Positions 47,282 through 56,880 are shown, numbered from the stretch's first letter. The stretch is DNA of 64,000 bases from Spongiivirga citrea (GCF_010671565.1 NZ_JAABOQ010000002.1:558001-622000), one strand, 5' to 3'. The notes: generated from the letters alone by a model not told the origin. Translations and numbers: made by a program.

Positions 47282-47929
47282 TTATTGTTTTTTTGATTCT
47301 ATGAAACGATGGTTTGATTCTTCAAGAATTCGTATTGCTCTTTTATCCAAAACAGGATTAAATTTTTTATAAAACTGTCCAACTGCTCTAAAGTGTTGTG
47401 GAATTCTTAAACAAACTACCTCATCTATATAAGGTGAATTATAAATTTTTTCGATAGCAGACCTTGAGGCAACCGGAATTGCTACAATTGTCTTAGAAGG
47501 TTCTTGCTCTTCAATTAATGCAACCGTTGCAAGTATTGTATTTCCAGTAGCAATGCCATCATCTACAACAATGACAATTTTATTAGTAAGCACCTTAGGT
47601 GTAAGATTTTTATAATATTGATCTTGTCTCTGACGTAAAACCTCCCGAACGCGCCTAGTTTCTTCTTTTATATAACTTAATGCCGCATCCGAAGAGTCTG
47701 TTATGTATTTGTTTTGAAGACTAACAGCTCCTATTGCAAACTCCTTATTAAGTGGATGCCCAATTTTTTTGGTTAGAACAACGTCTAAAGGTGCGTTAAG
47801 TTCTTCAGCTACTATTGCACCTAATGGAAGCCCACCTCTAGGAATAGCTACGACAACTACATCCTTATTTTTATAGTTTATTAATTTTTTAGCCAATTGC
47901 CTTCCCGCATCCGTTCTATCCTTAAACAT
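47282..47929 (-). CDS. Phosphoribosyltransferase-family protein
   Basis: The protein has 215 aa. The type I PRTase fold is visible from FKDRTDAGRQLAKKL and VVAIPRGGLPLGAIVAEELNAPLDVV through the PRPP-binding loop IVIVVDDGIATGNT, to IVAIPVASRSAIEKI. The hood sequence gives no clear nucleobase specificity. In stress clusters such proteins are usually annotated only to family level. It overlaps the upstream hydrolase gene by 8 nt, so the two are probably translationally coupled. Confidence 0.85.
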   Translation of the reverse strand: MFKDRTDAGRQLAKKLINYKNKDVVVVAIPRGGLPLGAIVAEELNAPLDVVLTKKIGHPLNKEFAIGAVSLQNKYITDSSDAALSYIKEETRRVREVLRQRQDQYYKNLTPKVLTNKIVIVVDDGIATGNTILATVALIEEQEPSKTIVAIPVASRSAIEKIYNSPYIDEVVCLRIPQHFRAVGQFYKKFNPVLDKRAIRILEESNHRFIESKKQ

Positions 47930-48587
47930 AATCTGCGGTTTTGGCTTTCATTTTTTCTGCAAACCAGTTAGCCGAAATAGCGGCGACTTCTTCCAACTTC
48001 CCTTTTTCTTCAAATAAATGTGTAGCATTCGCAATAATCTTTAAACTACGATCACAAGTCAATTTTTGATATGCTTTTTTATTAAGTTCTATAACAGCAG
48101 TATCATTTCCGCCAACAATAAATAAGCTTGAAGCGGTTACTTTATCTAACACATCCAATGCTAAATCAGGTCTTCCTCCGCGGGAAACAACAGCTCTGAT
48201 CTCACCTTTTAAAGCCGCTGCGGCTCGTAAAGCGGATGCAGCTCCTGTGCTGGCACCAAAATATCCAATAGGAAGATTATGGACTTCATTATAGGTTTCC
48301 ATCCATTGAGTTACGTTAATGAGTCGTTTGGTCAACAGCTGAATATTGAACCTATTCTCATAAACGCTATCTTCCTCTTCAGTCAATAAATCAAAAAGTA
48401 ATGTTGCAAGGCCATTTTCCTGAAGATATTGTGCTACATATCTATTTCGAGGACTCAATCTGCTACTACCACTTCCGTGAGAAAAAATAACGAGGCCAAT
48501 GGCATTTATAGGAATGCTCCATTCCCCTTTTAGCTTTACATCCTTTAACTCAATATCAATTGTGGTATGTTCTATACTAATTTGCAT
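47922..48587 (-). CDS. Alpha/beta hydrolase (dienelactone hydrolase-like)
   Basis: The protein has 221 aa. The oxyanion region GLVIFSHGSGSSRLSPRN, nucleophile elbow GYFGASTGAASAL (Ser), acid FIVGGNDTAV (Asp) and final NATHLFEEKG (His) give a complete catalytic triad. The substrate is unknown. It is the first gene of the unit with the phosphoribosyltransferase and DUF2267 genes. The box at 48643-48654 and an aligned TTTCTTTG -7 element lie just upstream. Confidence 0.85.
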   Translation of the reverse strand: MQISIEHTTIDIELKDVKLKGEWSIPINAIGLVIFSHGSGSSRLSPRNRYVAQYLQENGLATLLFDLLTEEEDSVYENRFNIQLLTKRLINVTQWMETYNEVHNLPIGYFGASTGAASALRAAAALKGEIRAVVSRGGRPDLALDVLDKVTASSLFIVGGNDTAVIELNKKAYQKLTCDRSLKIIANATHLFEEKGKLEEVAAISANWFAEKMKAKTADYV

Positions 48588-48642
48588 TTAGAATGAATAT
48601 GAAGTTTACATCAAAGAAAGCAAGCTTAATTATGAATTGGAA

Positions 48643-48654
48643 TGATATAGATCA
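48643..48654 (-). promoter_or_regulatory. CRP/FNR-type box, promoter of the hydrolase-PRTase-DUF2267 unit
   Basis: Minus strand TGATCTATATCA, 23 nt, then TTTCTTTG (48619-48612), with the ATG at 48587. The box lies in the short gap after the ppsA stop codon, so this unit can be transcribed independently of ppsA. Confidence 0.72.
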
Positions 48655-48675
48655 GTTACATTATTTTTAAGATAA

Positions 48676-51069
48676 TCATTGATAGGTTGCTACTATATTC
48701 AAATTTTTCTCTGCTTTATACATATTTGATATGCCTTTTATTAAGGCATCTGGATTAAATGAAATACTGTTTATCCCTGTTTGAATTAAAAAGGAAGCAA
48801 ATTCTGGGAAGTCACTAGGAGCCTGGCCACACAAACCAATTTTAGTATTTGTTTTTTGTGCAGATTTTATGACCGTTTCTATCATTCGTTTAACTGCTTT
48901 ATCGTTTTCATCAAATAATGTCCCCATTAATTCTGAATCCCGATCCACACCTAAGGTAAACTGCGTAAGATCATTCGTCCCAATAGAAAACCCATCAAAT
49001 ATGTCGGCATACTCTTCAGCTAATATGACATTGCTAGGAACCTCTACCATTACGTATACTTCAAGATTATTCTCACCTCGTTTTAACCCATTTTCTTCCA
49101 TAATAGCAAGGACTTTTTCACCTTCTTCAACGGTACGACAAAAAGGCACCATGACTTTTATATTGGTAAATCCCATGGTCTCACGAACCCGTTTTATTGC
49201 ACTACACTCCAATGCGAATCCTTCCTTGTATAAAGGATTATAGTATCTTGAAGCCCCTCTAAGACCTAGCATGGGGTTTCCTTCCTTAGGTTCAAAATCT
49301 GCACCTCCCATAAGATTTGCGTATTCATTGGTCTTAAAATCACTTAGTCTTAAGATCACTTCCTTAGGATAAAAGGCGGCGGCGATGGTTGCAATACCTT
49401 GAGATAGTTTGTCAATAAAATAGTCTTCCTTGTTTGGATAAGTGACTGTAATCTTCTCAATCTCTTTTTTGACGGTATCATCTTCTATTTTGTTGAAGTG
49501 GATTAATGCCATTGGATGCACCTTTACCATATGCGTAATAATAAACTCCATTCGCAACAAGCCCACACCATTATTGGGGTAGAATGACATTTGAAAAGCA
49601 TTCTCCGGATCTGCTAGAATCATTTTAGCCTCAGTTAAAGGCATTTTAATTGTTGAGAAGTCAATGTCTGTCGTTTCATATGCAGCTTTACCTTCATATA
49701 CATAGCCTGTTTTGCCTTCGGCACAGGACATTGTAATTATGGTACCATTCTTAATACTATGCGTAGCATTTTCACATCCGACAATAGCAGGAACGCCAAG
49801 TTCACGTGAGACAATGGCAGCATGGCTTGTTCTACCGCCTTTATTAGTAATAATACCACCTACCTGTTTTAATATAGGATCCCAATCTGGTGTAATCGTA
49901 TCGGTTACTATTATTGTATTTGCATCTAGTTTATCAATATTTTTAGAAGATTTTAGAAGACGCGCCTTTCCAATACCAATTTTTGTTCCTATCGCGTTTC
50001 CAGTGCTTAATATCTTTCCCTTTTCTACTAATTTGTATTCTGTAAAGATGTTCTTGTTTCTTGTTTGATGTACCGTTTCAGGTCTTGCTTGGGTAATGAA
50101 TAAGGCATTAGATATGCCGTCCTTGGCCCATTCAATATCCATGGGCTTTTGATAATGCTCTTCTATTATTCTTGCCCAGTTTGCCAAGGTGATTATTTCT
50201 TTATCAGAGAGTACATATTGTCGCTGTTTTTGTGAAAGCGTTTTTATATTTTTTGTTCCACTTTGATCGGGGGTTTCTGAATAAATCATTGTCAACTTCT
50301 TATCTCCTAATTTCTTCTGAATAATGGGATACGAATCTTTAGATAGAAAAGGTTTGAAAAGATAGAATTCGTCTGGATTAACAGTGCCTTGCACAATATT
50401 TTCGCCTAATCCCCATACACCAGATAATAAGATTGCATTGCTAAAACCAGACTCAGGTTCTACAGTAAAACCAACACCAGAACAACCTTTATCTGCTCGT
50501 ACCATAAGTTGCACTCCTACCGAAATTGCTATGTTGTGATGCTCAAATCCTTTATCTTCTCTATACTTAATAGCCCGATTTGTAAACAACGAAGCAAAAC
50601 ATTTTTTGATGGATTCTAATAGAGGTTTTTCGCCACTCACATTTAAAAACGTATCGTGCTGACCCGCAAAACTAGCATCTGGAAGATCTTCGGCAGTAGC
50701 ACTACTACGCACTGCAATAGCACACAAACCTCCGTTACATAGTTCTTTATAAGCTAGCGTGATTTCTGTTATAAAAGCATCCGAAAACTTTCCTAAGAGT
50801 ATAAGATTGCGAGCTTGTTGACCTATATCCTGTAAGTTGGAGTAATCCTTCCTATCCAGCTGTGATAGAAGCTTTTTTATAAAAGCTTGAATTTTATTCT
50901 CCTTTAAATATTCCCAAAAGGCAGCTGAAGTCGTTGCAAAACCATTTGGGACTTTAACTCCTTTGGGCATTAATTGATTATACATTTCTCCTAAAGACGC
51001 ATTTTTGCCCCCTACAATTTCGATATCCTTTATACCTACTTCACTGAATTTTTTAATGCGAGTTCCCAT
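48676..51069 (-). CDS. ppsA: Phosphoenolpyruvate synthase
   Basis: The protein has 797 aa, the normal length. The N-terminal PPDK ATP-grasp domain (IVGGKNASLGEMYNQL, AVRSSATAEDLPDASFAGQ) is followed by the mobile phosphohistidine domain GGRTSHAAIVSRELGVPAIVG and the C-terminal PEP-binding TIM barrel (MLGLRGASRYYNP, VEVPSNVILAEEYADIFDGF, IGTNDLTQFTLGVDRDS, GLCGQAPSDFPEF with catalytic Cys). It makes PEP from pyruvate and ATP with release of AMP and phosphate, a gluconeogenic step. Its own CRP/FNR-type box lies at 51118. Confidence 0.96.
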   Translation of the reverse strand: MGTRIKKFSEVGIKDIEIVGGKNASLGEMYNQLMPKGVKVPNGFATTSAAFWEYLKENKIQAFIKKLLSQLDRKDYSNLQDIGQQARNLILLGKFSDAFITEITLAYKELCNGGLCAIAVRSSATAEDLPDASFAGQHDTFLNVSGEKPLLESIKKCFASLFTNRAIKYREDKGFEHHNIAISVGVQLMVRADKGCSGVGFTVEPESGFSNAILLSGVWGLGENIVQGTVNPDEFYLFKPFLSKDSYPIIQKKLGDKKLTMIYSETPDQSGTKNIKTLSQKQRQYVLSDKEIITLANWARIIEEHYQKPMDIEWAKDGISNALFITQARPETVHQTRNKNIFTEYKLVEKGKILSTGNAIGTKIGIGKARLLKSSKNIDKLDANTIIVTDTITPDWDPILKQVGGIITNKGGRTSHAAIVSRELGVPAIVGCENATHSIKNGTIITMSCAEGKTGYVYEGKAAYETTDIDFSTIKMPLTEAKMILADPENAFQMSFYPNNGVGLLRMEFIITHMVKVHPMALIHFNKIEDDTVKKEIEKITVTYPNKEDYFIDKLSQGIATIAAAFYPKEVILRLSDFKTNEYANLMGGADFEPKEGNPMLGLRGASRYYNPLYKEGFALECSAIKRVRETMGFTNIKVMVPFCRTVEEGEKVLAIMEENGLKRGENNLEVYVMVEVPSNVILAEEYADIFDGFSIGTNDLTQFTLGVDRDSELMGTLFDENDKAVKRMIETVIKSAQKTNTKIGLCGQAPSDFPEFASFLIQTGINSISFNPDALIKGISNMYKAEKNLNIVATYQ

Positions 51070-51117
51070 GTGCGATTTATATAAACTAAAGTTAGTTTTA
51101 GTTTATTTCAGAATAAA

Positions 51118-51129
51118 TGATCCTAATCA
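51118..51129 (-). promoter_or_regulatory. CRP/FNR-type box, promoter of ppsA
   Basis: Minus strand TGATTAGGATCA, 23 nt, then TAACTTTA (51094-51087), with the ppsA ATG ending at 51069. It is one of two boxes in the same divergent gap. Confidence 0.7.
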
Positions 51130-51149
51130 GTCTTTGATAGTTCATTGAC

Positions 51150-51161
51150 TGACGCAAGTCA
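51150..51161 (+). promoter_or_regulatory. CRP/FNR-type box, promoter of the sigma-like/DnaJ/OsmC unit
   Basis: TGACGCAAGTCA, 23 nt, then CATCTTTA (51185-51192), with ATG 51223. The first two bases of the -7 element are off consensus, but TTTA falls exactly in the shared register. Confidence 0.66.
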
Positions 51162-51222
51162 TTTTATTCTAGATCTTCTGTTTGCATCTTTATACTAATT
51201 ATTGAACTCAAAACGCGTTGCT

Positions 51223-51993
51223 ATGGCAAAAGAGACTAAATATTATGTAGATCGTGAGGAACTTCAGATATTAATAAAACAGAAGTTACCCGATCTTGTT
51301 AAACTCAAAGCAGAAGAAAATAGAATTGCATTCGACAAATTACTATTAGATATAGTCCCTGAAATAAAAAAGTACATAATTAAAAAAGTACGTCATGCTA
51401 TCAAAAAAGGACATTTTCCAAAGAACAAATACACTGCAAATGATTTCATAGATCAATTATTTATTGAGGTTTATGACGGTATCGAGGGTTTCTCAGGCGA
51501 AGATGAATTCTACGTATGGTTATTTAGAAAAACTAATGAGCTTCTGGATGAAGCCATAACTGAAGAGGAATTTGATGATCTATTTATCCAAAACATAGAC
51601 GACTATTCTAAAAATGAATGGGATCAAATGCAAGAAAAATTCACTGCTGAAAGCGATGGCGATCTTATAATGAAAGAAGAATTGGCCGACATTTCTTATT
51701 ACAAAGACACCTATGCATTAGATGATGTATTTATAGAAAATACAGAAAAAGAGCTTGTAAAAAAGATAGATGAAACTTTACATCAAGAAGAGGTAGATAG
51801 GCATATAGAAATGGTATTGCACAACTTGCCAACAGCTATGCGTAATGTATTCGAGCTATTTACGAAACAACATCTTACACTTGCAGAAATTGCAGAATTA
51901 AGAAAAACAACTATTGAAAAAACCCAACAACTTCTCAATGATGCTAGAAAAGGTCTTAAGATAAGTTTTTTCAACAGGTATGACCTCGATTAA
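51223..51993 (+). CDS. Sigma-70-like (ECF-type) regulatory protein
   Basis: The protein has 256 aa. I start at ATG 51223 (MAKETKYYVDREEL); an upstream in-frame TTG is less likely. Residues about 45-110 resemble sigma region 2 (IIKKVRHAIKKGHF, DFIDQLFIEVYDGIEGF, EFYVWLFRKTNELLDE). The C-terminus has a clear region 4 helix-turn-helix (LHNLPTAMRNVFELFTKQHL, LAEIAELRKTTIEKTQQLLNDARKGL). The acidic linker between them is longer than in standard ECF sigma factors, so it may be a divergent sigma factor or an ECF-derived regulator. It is followed at 12 nt by the dnaJ-like gene. Confidence 0.72.
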   Translation: MAKETKYYVDREELQILIKQKLPDLVKLKAEENRIAFDKLLLDIVPEIKKYIIKKVRHAIKKGHFPKNKYTANDFIDQLFIEVYDGIEGFSGEDEFYVWLFRKTNELLDEAITEEEFDDLFIQNIDDYSKNEWDQMQEKFTAESDGDLIMKEELADISYYKDTYALDDVFIENTEKELVKKIDETLHQEEVDRHIEMVLHNLPTAMRNVFELFTKQHLTLAEIAELRKTTIEKTQQLLNDARKGLKISFFNRYDLD

Positions 51994-52005
51994 TAGCAGC
52001 CACAA

Positions 52006-52935
52006 ATGAACTACAAGGACTATTATAAGATACTAGGTGTTGTGAAGGATGCTTCTGCGAAGGACATAAAAAAAGCCTATAGAAAACTTGCAGCTAAATA
52101 TCACCCAGATAAAAACCCTAATGACCCTACGGCTGAGGAAAAATTTAAAGAAATCAATGAAGCAAATGAGGTTTTAAGTGATGCGGAAAAAAGGGAGAAG
52201 TACGATACCTTGGGCTCAAATTGGGAGGCATATCAACATGCTGGTGATGATTGGAGGGATTATGCAAATCAGCAAAGACGTTACAACCAAGGTGGTTCGT
52301 CTGAGTTTTACGGAAATGAAAGCGGAGCAGATTTTTCAAGCTTTTTTGAAACGTTCTTTGGAGGTGCCAGACAAACAGGAAAACAAGGGAGAAATGCATT
52401 TTCTGGTGGGGACATTCAAGCCGAACTACCTATTACTTTACTTGAAGCTTATCAAGGAAGTAAACGCACTTTTGAAATTCATAATGAAAACTTGAGAATT
52501 ACAATAAAACCTGGTTCCTACGATGGTCAACAATTGAAAATAAAAGGTAAAGGGCAACCTGGTGTAAGGGGTGGCAATAGAGGCGACCTTTATATTTTTT
52601 TACGCGTACAACCAGACCCTCGATTTGAAAGGAATTTTCATAATCTTTTGTACAATGCATCTATAGATTTATATACTGCCATTTTAGGTGGAAAAATTGA
52701 GGTTCCAACACTTTCTGGAACGCTAAAAGTTACAGTCCCCAAAGGAAGTCAAACTGGAAAAACACTACGGCTTAAAGGAAAGGGAATGCCTAAATATGAA
52801 ACTCAATCTTCATTTGGAGATATGCTAGTTAAACTAAATATAACATTACCCAAAAATCTAACCGAAGAGGAAGAATCGTTGTTTAAACGATTAAAGGAAC
52901 TACGAACAAAAAAACAAAGCATGTATGGAGTATGA
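52006..52935 (+). CDS. DnaJ-family co-chaperone of CbpA type
   Basis: The protein has 309 aa. The J domain at 1-70 has the HPD motif ([15 protein letters not shown]), followed by a G/F-rich linker with [10 protein letters not shown]. The two C-terminal peptide-binding domains ([32 protein letters not shown]) are present, and the DnaJ zinc-finger is absent, which defines the CbpA subtype. It should stimulate DnaK. It overlaps the next gene by 11 nt. Confidence 0.92.
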   Translation: MNYKDYYKILGVVKDASAKDIKKAYRKLAAKYHPDKNPNDPTAEEKFKEINEANEVLSDAEKREKYDTLGSNWEAYQHAGDDWRDYANQQRRYNQGGSSEFYGNESGADFSSFFETFFGGARQTGKQGRNAFSGGDIQAELPITLLEAYQGSKRTFEIHNENLRITIKPGSYDGQQLKIKGKGQPGVRGGNRGDLYIFLRVQPDPRFERNFHNLLYNASIDLYTAILGGKIEVPTLSGTLKVTVPKGSQTGKTLRLKGKGMPKYETQSSFGDMLVKLNITLPKNLTEEEESLFKRLKELRTKKQSMYGV

Positions 52936-53350
52936 AATTAAAGCAAATTCAACCACCAACAATGGCGCTGCATTAGCAATTAAACAAAATGACATTGGTT
53001 TTGGAATAACTTCAGAATCTGAGGTTGTTTCTCCTAATCCTGCTGAATTATTCTTAGGTTCTTTTGCGGCTTGTATTCTGAAAAATATCGAGCGGTTTTC
53101 TAATCTAATGAAGTTTACATATTCAGGCACAGATATTATTGTGAAAGCCAAACGTACTAATGCGCCTCCAAGAATGACAGATATTGTATACGACCTAACT
53201 ATCTATTCTGACGATTCCCGTTTAAATGTCAATTTACTTAAAAAGAATATAGAGAAGTTTGGCACCATATATAATACCGTAAAACTGTCTTGTTCAATAG
53301 CAAGTACTATCAGGGTTTTAGAGTCAAATGCAAACACTATAAAAACGTAA
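52925..53350 (+). CDS. OsmC-family protein
   Basis: The protein has 141 aa. The OsmC/Ohr fold is indicated by [37 protein letters not shown] and the late [10 protein letters not shown]. The two cysteines fall at the positions used for thiol-dependent peroxide reduction in this family. It probably detoxifies organic hydroperoxides. It is translated in overlap with the DnaJ-like gene (ATG inside its last codons). Confidence 0.85.
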   Translation: MEYEIKANSTTNNGAALAIKQNDIGFGITSESEVVSPNPAELFLGSFAACILKNIERFSNLMKFTYSGTDIIVKAKRTNAPPRMTDIVYDLTIYSDDSRLNVNLLKKNIEKFGTIYNTVKLSCSIASTIRVLESNANTIKT

Positions 53351-53355
53351 TTATT

Positions 53356-53712
53356 ATGATAACCATGTTACAGAAAAGCACATATCGAGCTAATAACATA
53401 AACTACTTTTTAGACCTTTATTATAGTTTGAATATGAAATATTGGGCTAGCGATCTGCTGGAAAAAGGACTATCGCCTAAACAAATCAGTGAGGCAGTTA
53501 ATACCGCAATTAAAATAGCCAATGCTTCAGGTCTTGACACAAGAAAACATTTTAAACCAATGTTTAGCGGAACAAAACAAGACATCATTCAAGATTGTAA
53601 ACTCTCTCACTTAGGCTATGGACTTGTACTTCTTAATGCAGATAGTAATCTTTCTGTTGTTGGAACGTTTCAGGTGGGTTTGTTAGAGGAATTTCTTCAT
53701 ATTGAACCCTAA
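53356..53712 (+). CDS. Small soluble protein of unknown function
   Basis: The protein has 118 aa from ATG 53356, 5 nt after the osmC-like stop; ATG 53365 is an alternative. An earlier in-frame start at 53290 would overlap the previous gene by 61 nt and is rejected. Visible features are an aromatic N-terminal helix (NNINYFLDLYYSLNMKYWAS), KGLSPKQISEAVNTAIKIAN and a C-terminal YGLVLLNADSNLSVVG strand pair. No family is recognised. It is the last gene of the 51223 unit, so it presumably belongs to the stress response. Confidence 0.65.
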   Translation: MITMLQKSTYRANNINYFLDLYYSLNMKYWASDLLEKGLSPKQISEAVNTAIKIANASGLDTRKHFKPMFSGTKQDIIQDCKLSHLGYGLVLLNADSNLSVVGTFQVGLLEEFLHIEP

Positions 53713-53815
53713 ACGTAACTAACAAATAAGACTCTTCTAGTACTCTGAAGAATAAAGCCACACATTTTAACTTAGAACTAATGAACGGTTTCAAAACGAC
53801 AAAGAATAACTTAAT

Positions 53816-55735
53816 TCAAACAGGCATAGTATCGTTGAGTCGTTTTCCCAAAATGCGTTCTAAATCTTTTTCATCAACTATTTCTTGTTTTAAAAGTAAC
53901 TGTGCAAGTTCTTCTAATTGCGGCCTGTACTTTTCCAATAAGGCTTTTGCCCTTTCATATTCCGAAGTGATTAATTCAATAACCTCTTCATCAATTCGTT
54001 TTCCCAGGTATTCGCTATAGGGTTTTCCCAAAAGACGTTCATTTTCTCCTGTTGAGTCATAAAAACTCACCGGACCTAAATCTTCATCTAAACCATAATA
54101 TGCAACCATACTGTAGGCCTGTTTTGTTACCTTCTCAAGATCATCTAATGCTCCCGAGGAAATCTCATTAAATACAACTTCTTCTGCAGCACGTCCTCCT
54201 AGTGCTGCACAGATTCTGTCTGTAAATTGTGGTTTCGTAATAATTTGATGCTCTTCAGGTAGATACCAAGCGGCTCCTAAAGACTTCCCTCTTGGTATTA
54301 TTGATACTTTCACTAGTGATTCTACATTTTCAAGATACCAACTCACGACGGCATGTCCCGCTTCGTGATATGCTACAATTCTCTTCTCTTTTGGTGAAAT
54401 AAGCTTACCCTTTCGTTCTAGACCTCCAACAATACGATCGCGCGCCTCCATAAAATCTTCTTGTCCAACTTCTTTCTTAATTTTTCGAGCGGCTATTAAA
54501 GCCGCTTCGTTACACATATTTGCTATATCAGCTCCAGAGAAACCAGGAGTTAAGGATGCCAAAAGTGGCACATCTACGTCACTTCCTTTCGTAACTGGTT
54601 TTAAATGTACTTGGAAAATAGCTTCACGCTCTTGTTTGGTAGGAAGTTCTAAATAAATATGCCTATCAAAACGACCAGGTCTCAATAATGCTTTATCCAA
54701 AATATCGGCTCTATTGGTTGCAGAAAGTACAATAACACCTGTATTCGTTCCAAAACCATCCAATTCAGTCAGTAATTGATTTAAGGTATTCTCGCGTTCG
54801 TCATTACTTTGCAGGGCGTTAGCTTTACCACGTGCTCGACCAATGGCATCTATTTCATCGATAAAAATAATACTAGGTGCTTTTTCTTTAGCTTGTTTAA
54901 AAAGGTCTCTAACTCTAGAAGCTCCCACACCAACAAACATTTCAACAAATTCAGATCCTGATAATGAAAAGAAAGGCACTTGAGCTTCTCCAGCAACGGC
55001 CCTTGCTAATAATGTCTTACCGGTCCCTGGAGGACCTACCAGCATTACCCCTTTTGGTATTTTTGCGCCCAGTTTTGTATATGTATCTGGATTCTTCAAA
55101 AAATCAACAATTTCCATGATCTCAATTTTAGCTTCCTCTAGGCCAGCCACATCTTTAAAGGTCACCTTGCTCTTTACGTCTCTATTGGTCAATTTTGCAG
55201 TAGATTTTCCAAAATTTAATATTGAGCCTGGTCCCAAACCTCCTTTACCTGATCGTCGAAATAACAGCATCCAAAAAATCAAAAGTAATATGATCGGAAA
55301 TATCCAAGAAAGTAAATTGATTAAACTCGTGCGATTCTCATAAAAGACTTCCACCAACTCATCTTCTTTAAAATCCTTTTGAGCTTGTTCCATTTTATTT
55401 TCAAAACTTTCTATAGATCCTATCTCTAAGGAATAATTTGGTATTCCTGATATGTTGAATTTGGAGGTATTGATTGACTGATATTTTGAATCGGAAAGAC
55501 GATCAGTCCTTATGTATATTTCTGCTGTCTGCTTATTTACAACTACTACCTTCTTAACATCATGAGCATCTAACATCGTTGTTTTAAAAGTGAGCCAACT
55601 TATATCTGCGGTATTGTTTAAAGAACTGAATAATGAAGTAACCAAAATCAAAATAAGGAGAAAAGCATATAGCCAAAAGGGGTTGAACCCGATTGGACGC
55701 TTACTACTTTTTGACTTCTTGTTTTCTTGATCCAT
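53816..55735 (-). CDS. ftsH: ATP-dependent zinc metalloprotease FtsH
   Basis: The protein has 639 aa. Two membrane helices ([17 protein letters not shown] at 20-36 and [17 protein letters not shown] at 143-159) flank a periplasmic FtsH_ext domain. The AAA+ domain has Walker A GPPGTGKT (234-241), Walker B IIFIDEID (289-296) and the second region of homology with Arg fingers ([10 protein letters not shown]). The peptidase M41 zinc motif HEAGH is at 457-461. It degrades damaged membrane and cytosolic proteins. It overlaps the upstream gene by one base (TAATG). Being in this stress cluster, it may be an accessory FtsH besides a housekeeping copy; the window cannot settle that. Confidence 0.96.
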   Translation of the reverse strand: MDQENKKSKSSKRPIGFNPFWLYAFLLILILVTSLFSSLNNTADISWLTFKTTMLDAHDVKKVVVVNKQTAEIYIRTDRLSDSKYQSINTSKFNISGIPNYSLEIGSIESFENKMEQAQKDFKEDELVEVFYENRTSLINLLSWIFPIILLLIFWMLLFRRSGKGGLGPGSILNFGKSTAKLTNRDVKSKVTFKDVAGLEEAKIEIMEIVDFLKNPDTYTKLGAKIPKGVMLVGPPGTGKTLLARAVAGEAQVPFFSLSGSEFVEMFVGVGASRVRDLFKQAKEKAPSIIFIDEIDAIGRARGKANALQSNDERENTLNQLLTELDGFGTNTGVIVLSATNRADILDKALLRPGRFDRHIYLELPTKQEREAIFQVHLKPVTKGSDVDVPLLASLTPGFSGADIANMCNEAALIAARKIKKEVGQEDFMEARDRIVGGLERKGKLISPKEKRIVAYHEAGHAVVSWYLENVESLVKVSIIPRGKSLGAAWYLPEEHQIITKPQFTDRICAALGGRAAEEVVFNEISSGALDDLEKVTKQAYSMVAYYGLDEDLGPVSFYDSTGENERLLGKPYSEYLGKRIDEEVIELITSEYERAKALLEKYRPQLEELAQLLLKQEIVDEKDLERILGKRLNDTMPV

Positions 55736-56082
55736 TAGTTCTCAACAGTATTAAATTGATCTAACACCTCCATTGCCTCGCAACCATAAACCAGTGCAGG
55801 ACCACCTCCCATGCAAATCGCAACACCAATAGTTTCCATGATTTCTTCAGATGTTGCACCACCTTTAAGAGCATCATGTACGTGATAGGTTATACATCCC
55901 TCACATTGAACAGTTATAGCGATACCTAAGGCAATAAGTTCTTTGGTTTTAGAAGGCAATGCCCCATTTGCGACGCTAGCCTTATGGAGTGCCCCAAAAC
56001 CTTCCATTGTTTCGGGTATTTTTGTTCCTAATTTCTCCATACGTGATGAAATGTCTTCGTATTTCTTCTTATAATTTTTCAT
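55735..56082 (-). CDS. AhpD-like carboxymuconolactone decarboxylase-family protein
   Basis: The protein has 115 aa. The AhpD-type motif CEGCITYHVHDALKGGA (Cys-x-x-Cys-x-x-x-His) is complete, preceded by LPSKTKELIALGIAI and followed by EEIMETIGVAICMGGGPALVYG. In this family the CxxC pair supports thiol peroxidase or electron-transfer activity. It is the first gene of a two-gene unit with ftsH and is read from a box shared with the divergent lipoprotein gene. Confidence 0.9.
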   Translation of the reverse strand: MKNYKKKYEDISSRMEKLGTKIPETMEGFGALHKASVANGALPSKTKELIALGIAITVQCEGCITYHVHDALKGGATSEEIMETIGVAICMGGGPALVYGCEAMEVLDQFNTVEN

Positions 56083-56160
56083 AGTACTCCTTTAGATATG
56101 GTCTTACCAATGTTGAGATTTTATGAAATCAAAATTATTTTAAACACCCCATCTATAAAA

Positions 56161-56172
56161 TGACATGGATCA
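56161..56172. promoter_or_regulatory. Bidirectional CRP/FNR-type box
   Basis: TGACATGGATCA. Leftward: 23 nt then TAATTTTG (56137-56130, minus strand) for the AhpD-like/ftsH unit. Rightward: 23 nt then TTTCTTTG (56196-56203) for the lipoprotein gene at 56223. One dimer could activate both promoters. Confidence 0.78.
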
Positions 56173-56222
56173 TTTCCATCCACATGCCCGCTTGCTTTCT
56201 TTGTACTATCAAATAACTCATT

Positions 56223-56618
56223 ATGAAAAGGAATAAACCATTATTATCTATTCTACTAATTTCGAGTCTACTATTTTTCGGAAGCTGTGGACCCATAATT
56301 ATAGCTCCTGATCCACATGCTCCACCTCCACCATCTTGGTTTTATCCCGCTAGAATTGAATCTGTACGTTATGTCTATTTCCCTGAGTATGTAATCTACT
56401 ATGACCTTTCCGTACGACAATATCTTTACTTAGAAAATAACATTTGGATTCGTGTTAATGTGCTTCCTCCAAGATTTAGGAGTATCAACCTCAGACGAAG
56501 CAAGTTTGTGCGTATTAAGGGGCATAGAAGTAGTAGTATTAAGACCTACCATAGAGAAAACTACTCTAATAGCCCTAGATCGAGCAGGACGTCTAGAACA
56601 AGAGGCAGAAGAGGTTAA
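56223..56618 (+). CDS. Small basic lipoprotein of unknown function
   Basis: The protein has 131 aa. The lipoprotein signal ends in LLFFGSC, with lipidated Cys at residue 22, then a Pro-rich linker (PDPHAPPPPSWFYPA). The core contains aromatic YVYFPEYVIYYDLSVRQYLYLENNIWIRV, followed by an Arg/Ser-rich tail. This pattern of YFP-x-Y-x-x-YYD and W(I/V)xVNxLPPRFRS is familiar from uncharacterised bacteroidetal envelope proteins, but no function is known. The CRP/FNR-type promoter supports envelope-stress expression. Confidence 0.78.
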   Translation: MKRNKPLLSILLISSLLFFGSCGPIIIAPDPHAPPPPSWFYPARIESVRYVYFPEYVIYYDLSVRQYLYLENNIWIRVNVLPPRFRSINLRRSKFVRIKGHRSSSIKTYHRENYSNSPRSSRTSRTRGRRG

Positions 56619-56635
56619 TTTAAAACTTGAAAGAA

Positions 56636-56723
56636 ATGAAAAACAGTTTTTTTTCTGCTGTTCCTAATGTTCTTCTTAGGATATAACAGCCAAGAAAAAG
56701 GGAAAAGGAACCATTGTCTGTAG
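56636..56723 (+). pseudogene. Frameshifted remnant of a small secreted peptide gene
   Basis: ATGAAAAACAG is followed by a T8 run (56647-56654). With seven T instead of eight the frame would encode a signal-peptide-like start ending in LLFLMFFLGYNSQEKGKRN and a stop at 56721-56723. As written, the frame stops after 16 codons. It lies 17 nt after the lipoprotein gene. It is short, so chance cannot be excluded. Confidence 0.35.
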
Positions 56724-56868
56724 CTAACATCTCTTCGGGATTAATGTCTTGTATTCTTTACTTTTTTTACATACGGGGTTTTGTATCTCCTTTTCTTCGT
56801 ATGGTTAACTAAACTCGGTTAGTTGTTGACAACTCTTCTCCTTCTCATTCCTGTATAATTACTGTAAC

Positions 56869-56880
56869 TGACTCAAATCA
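56869..56880 (+). promoter_or_regulatory. CRP/FNR-type box, promoter of the charged secreted protein gene
   Basis: TGACTCAAATCA, 23 nt, then TAATTTTG (56904-56911), a near-consensus bacteroidetal -7 element, with ATG 56942. Confidence 0.77.

Noticed and set aside
49712-50068. 118-aa plus-strand open frame inside ppsA
   Set aside because: It is antisense to a fully conserved PEP synthase and shows no family features. It is a shadow frame, like the other antisense frames in the FtsH, ATPase and Rhs genes.
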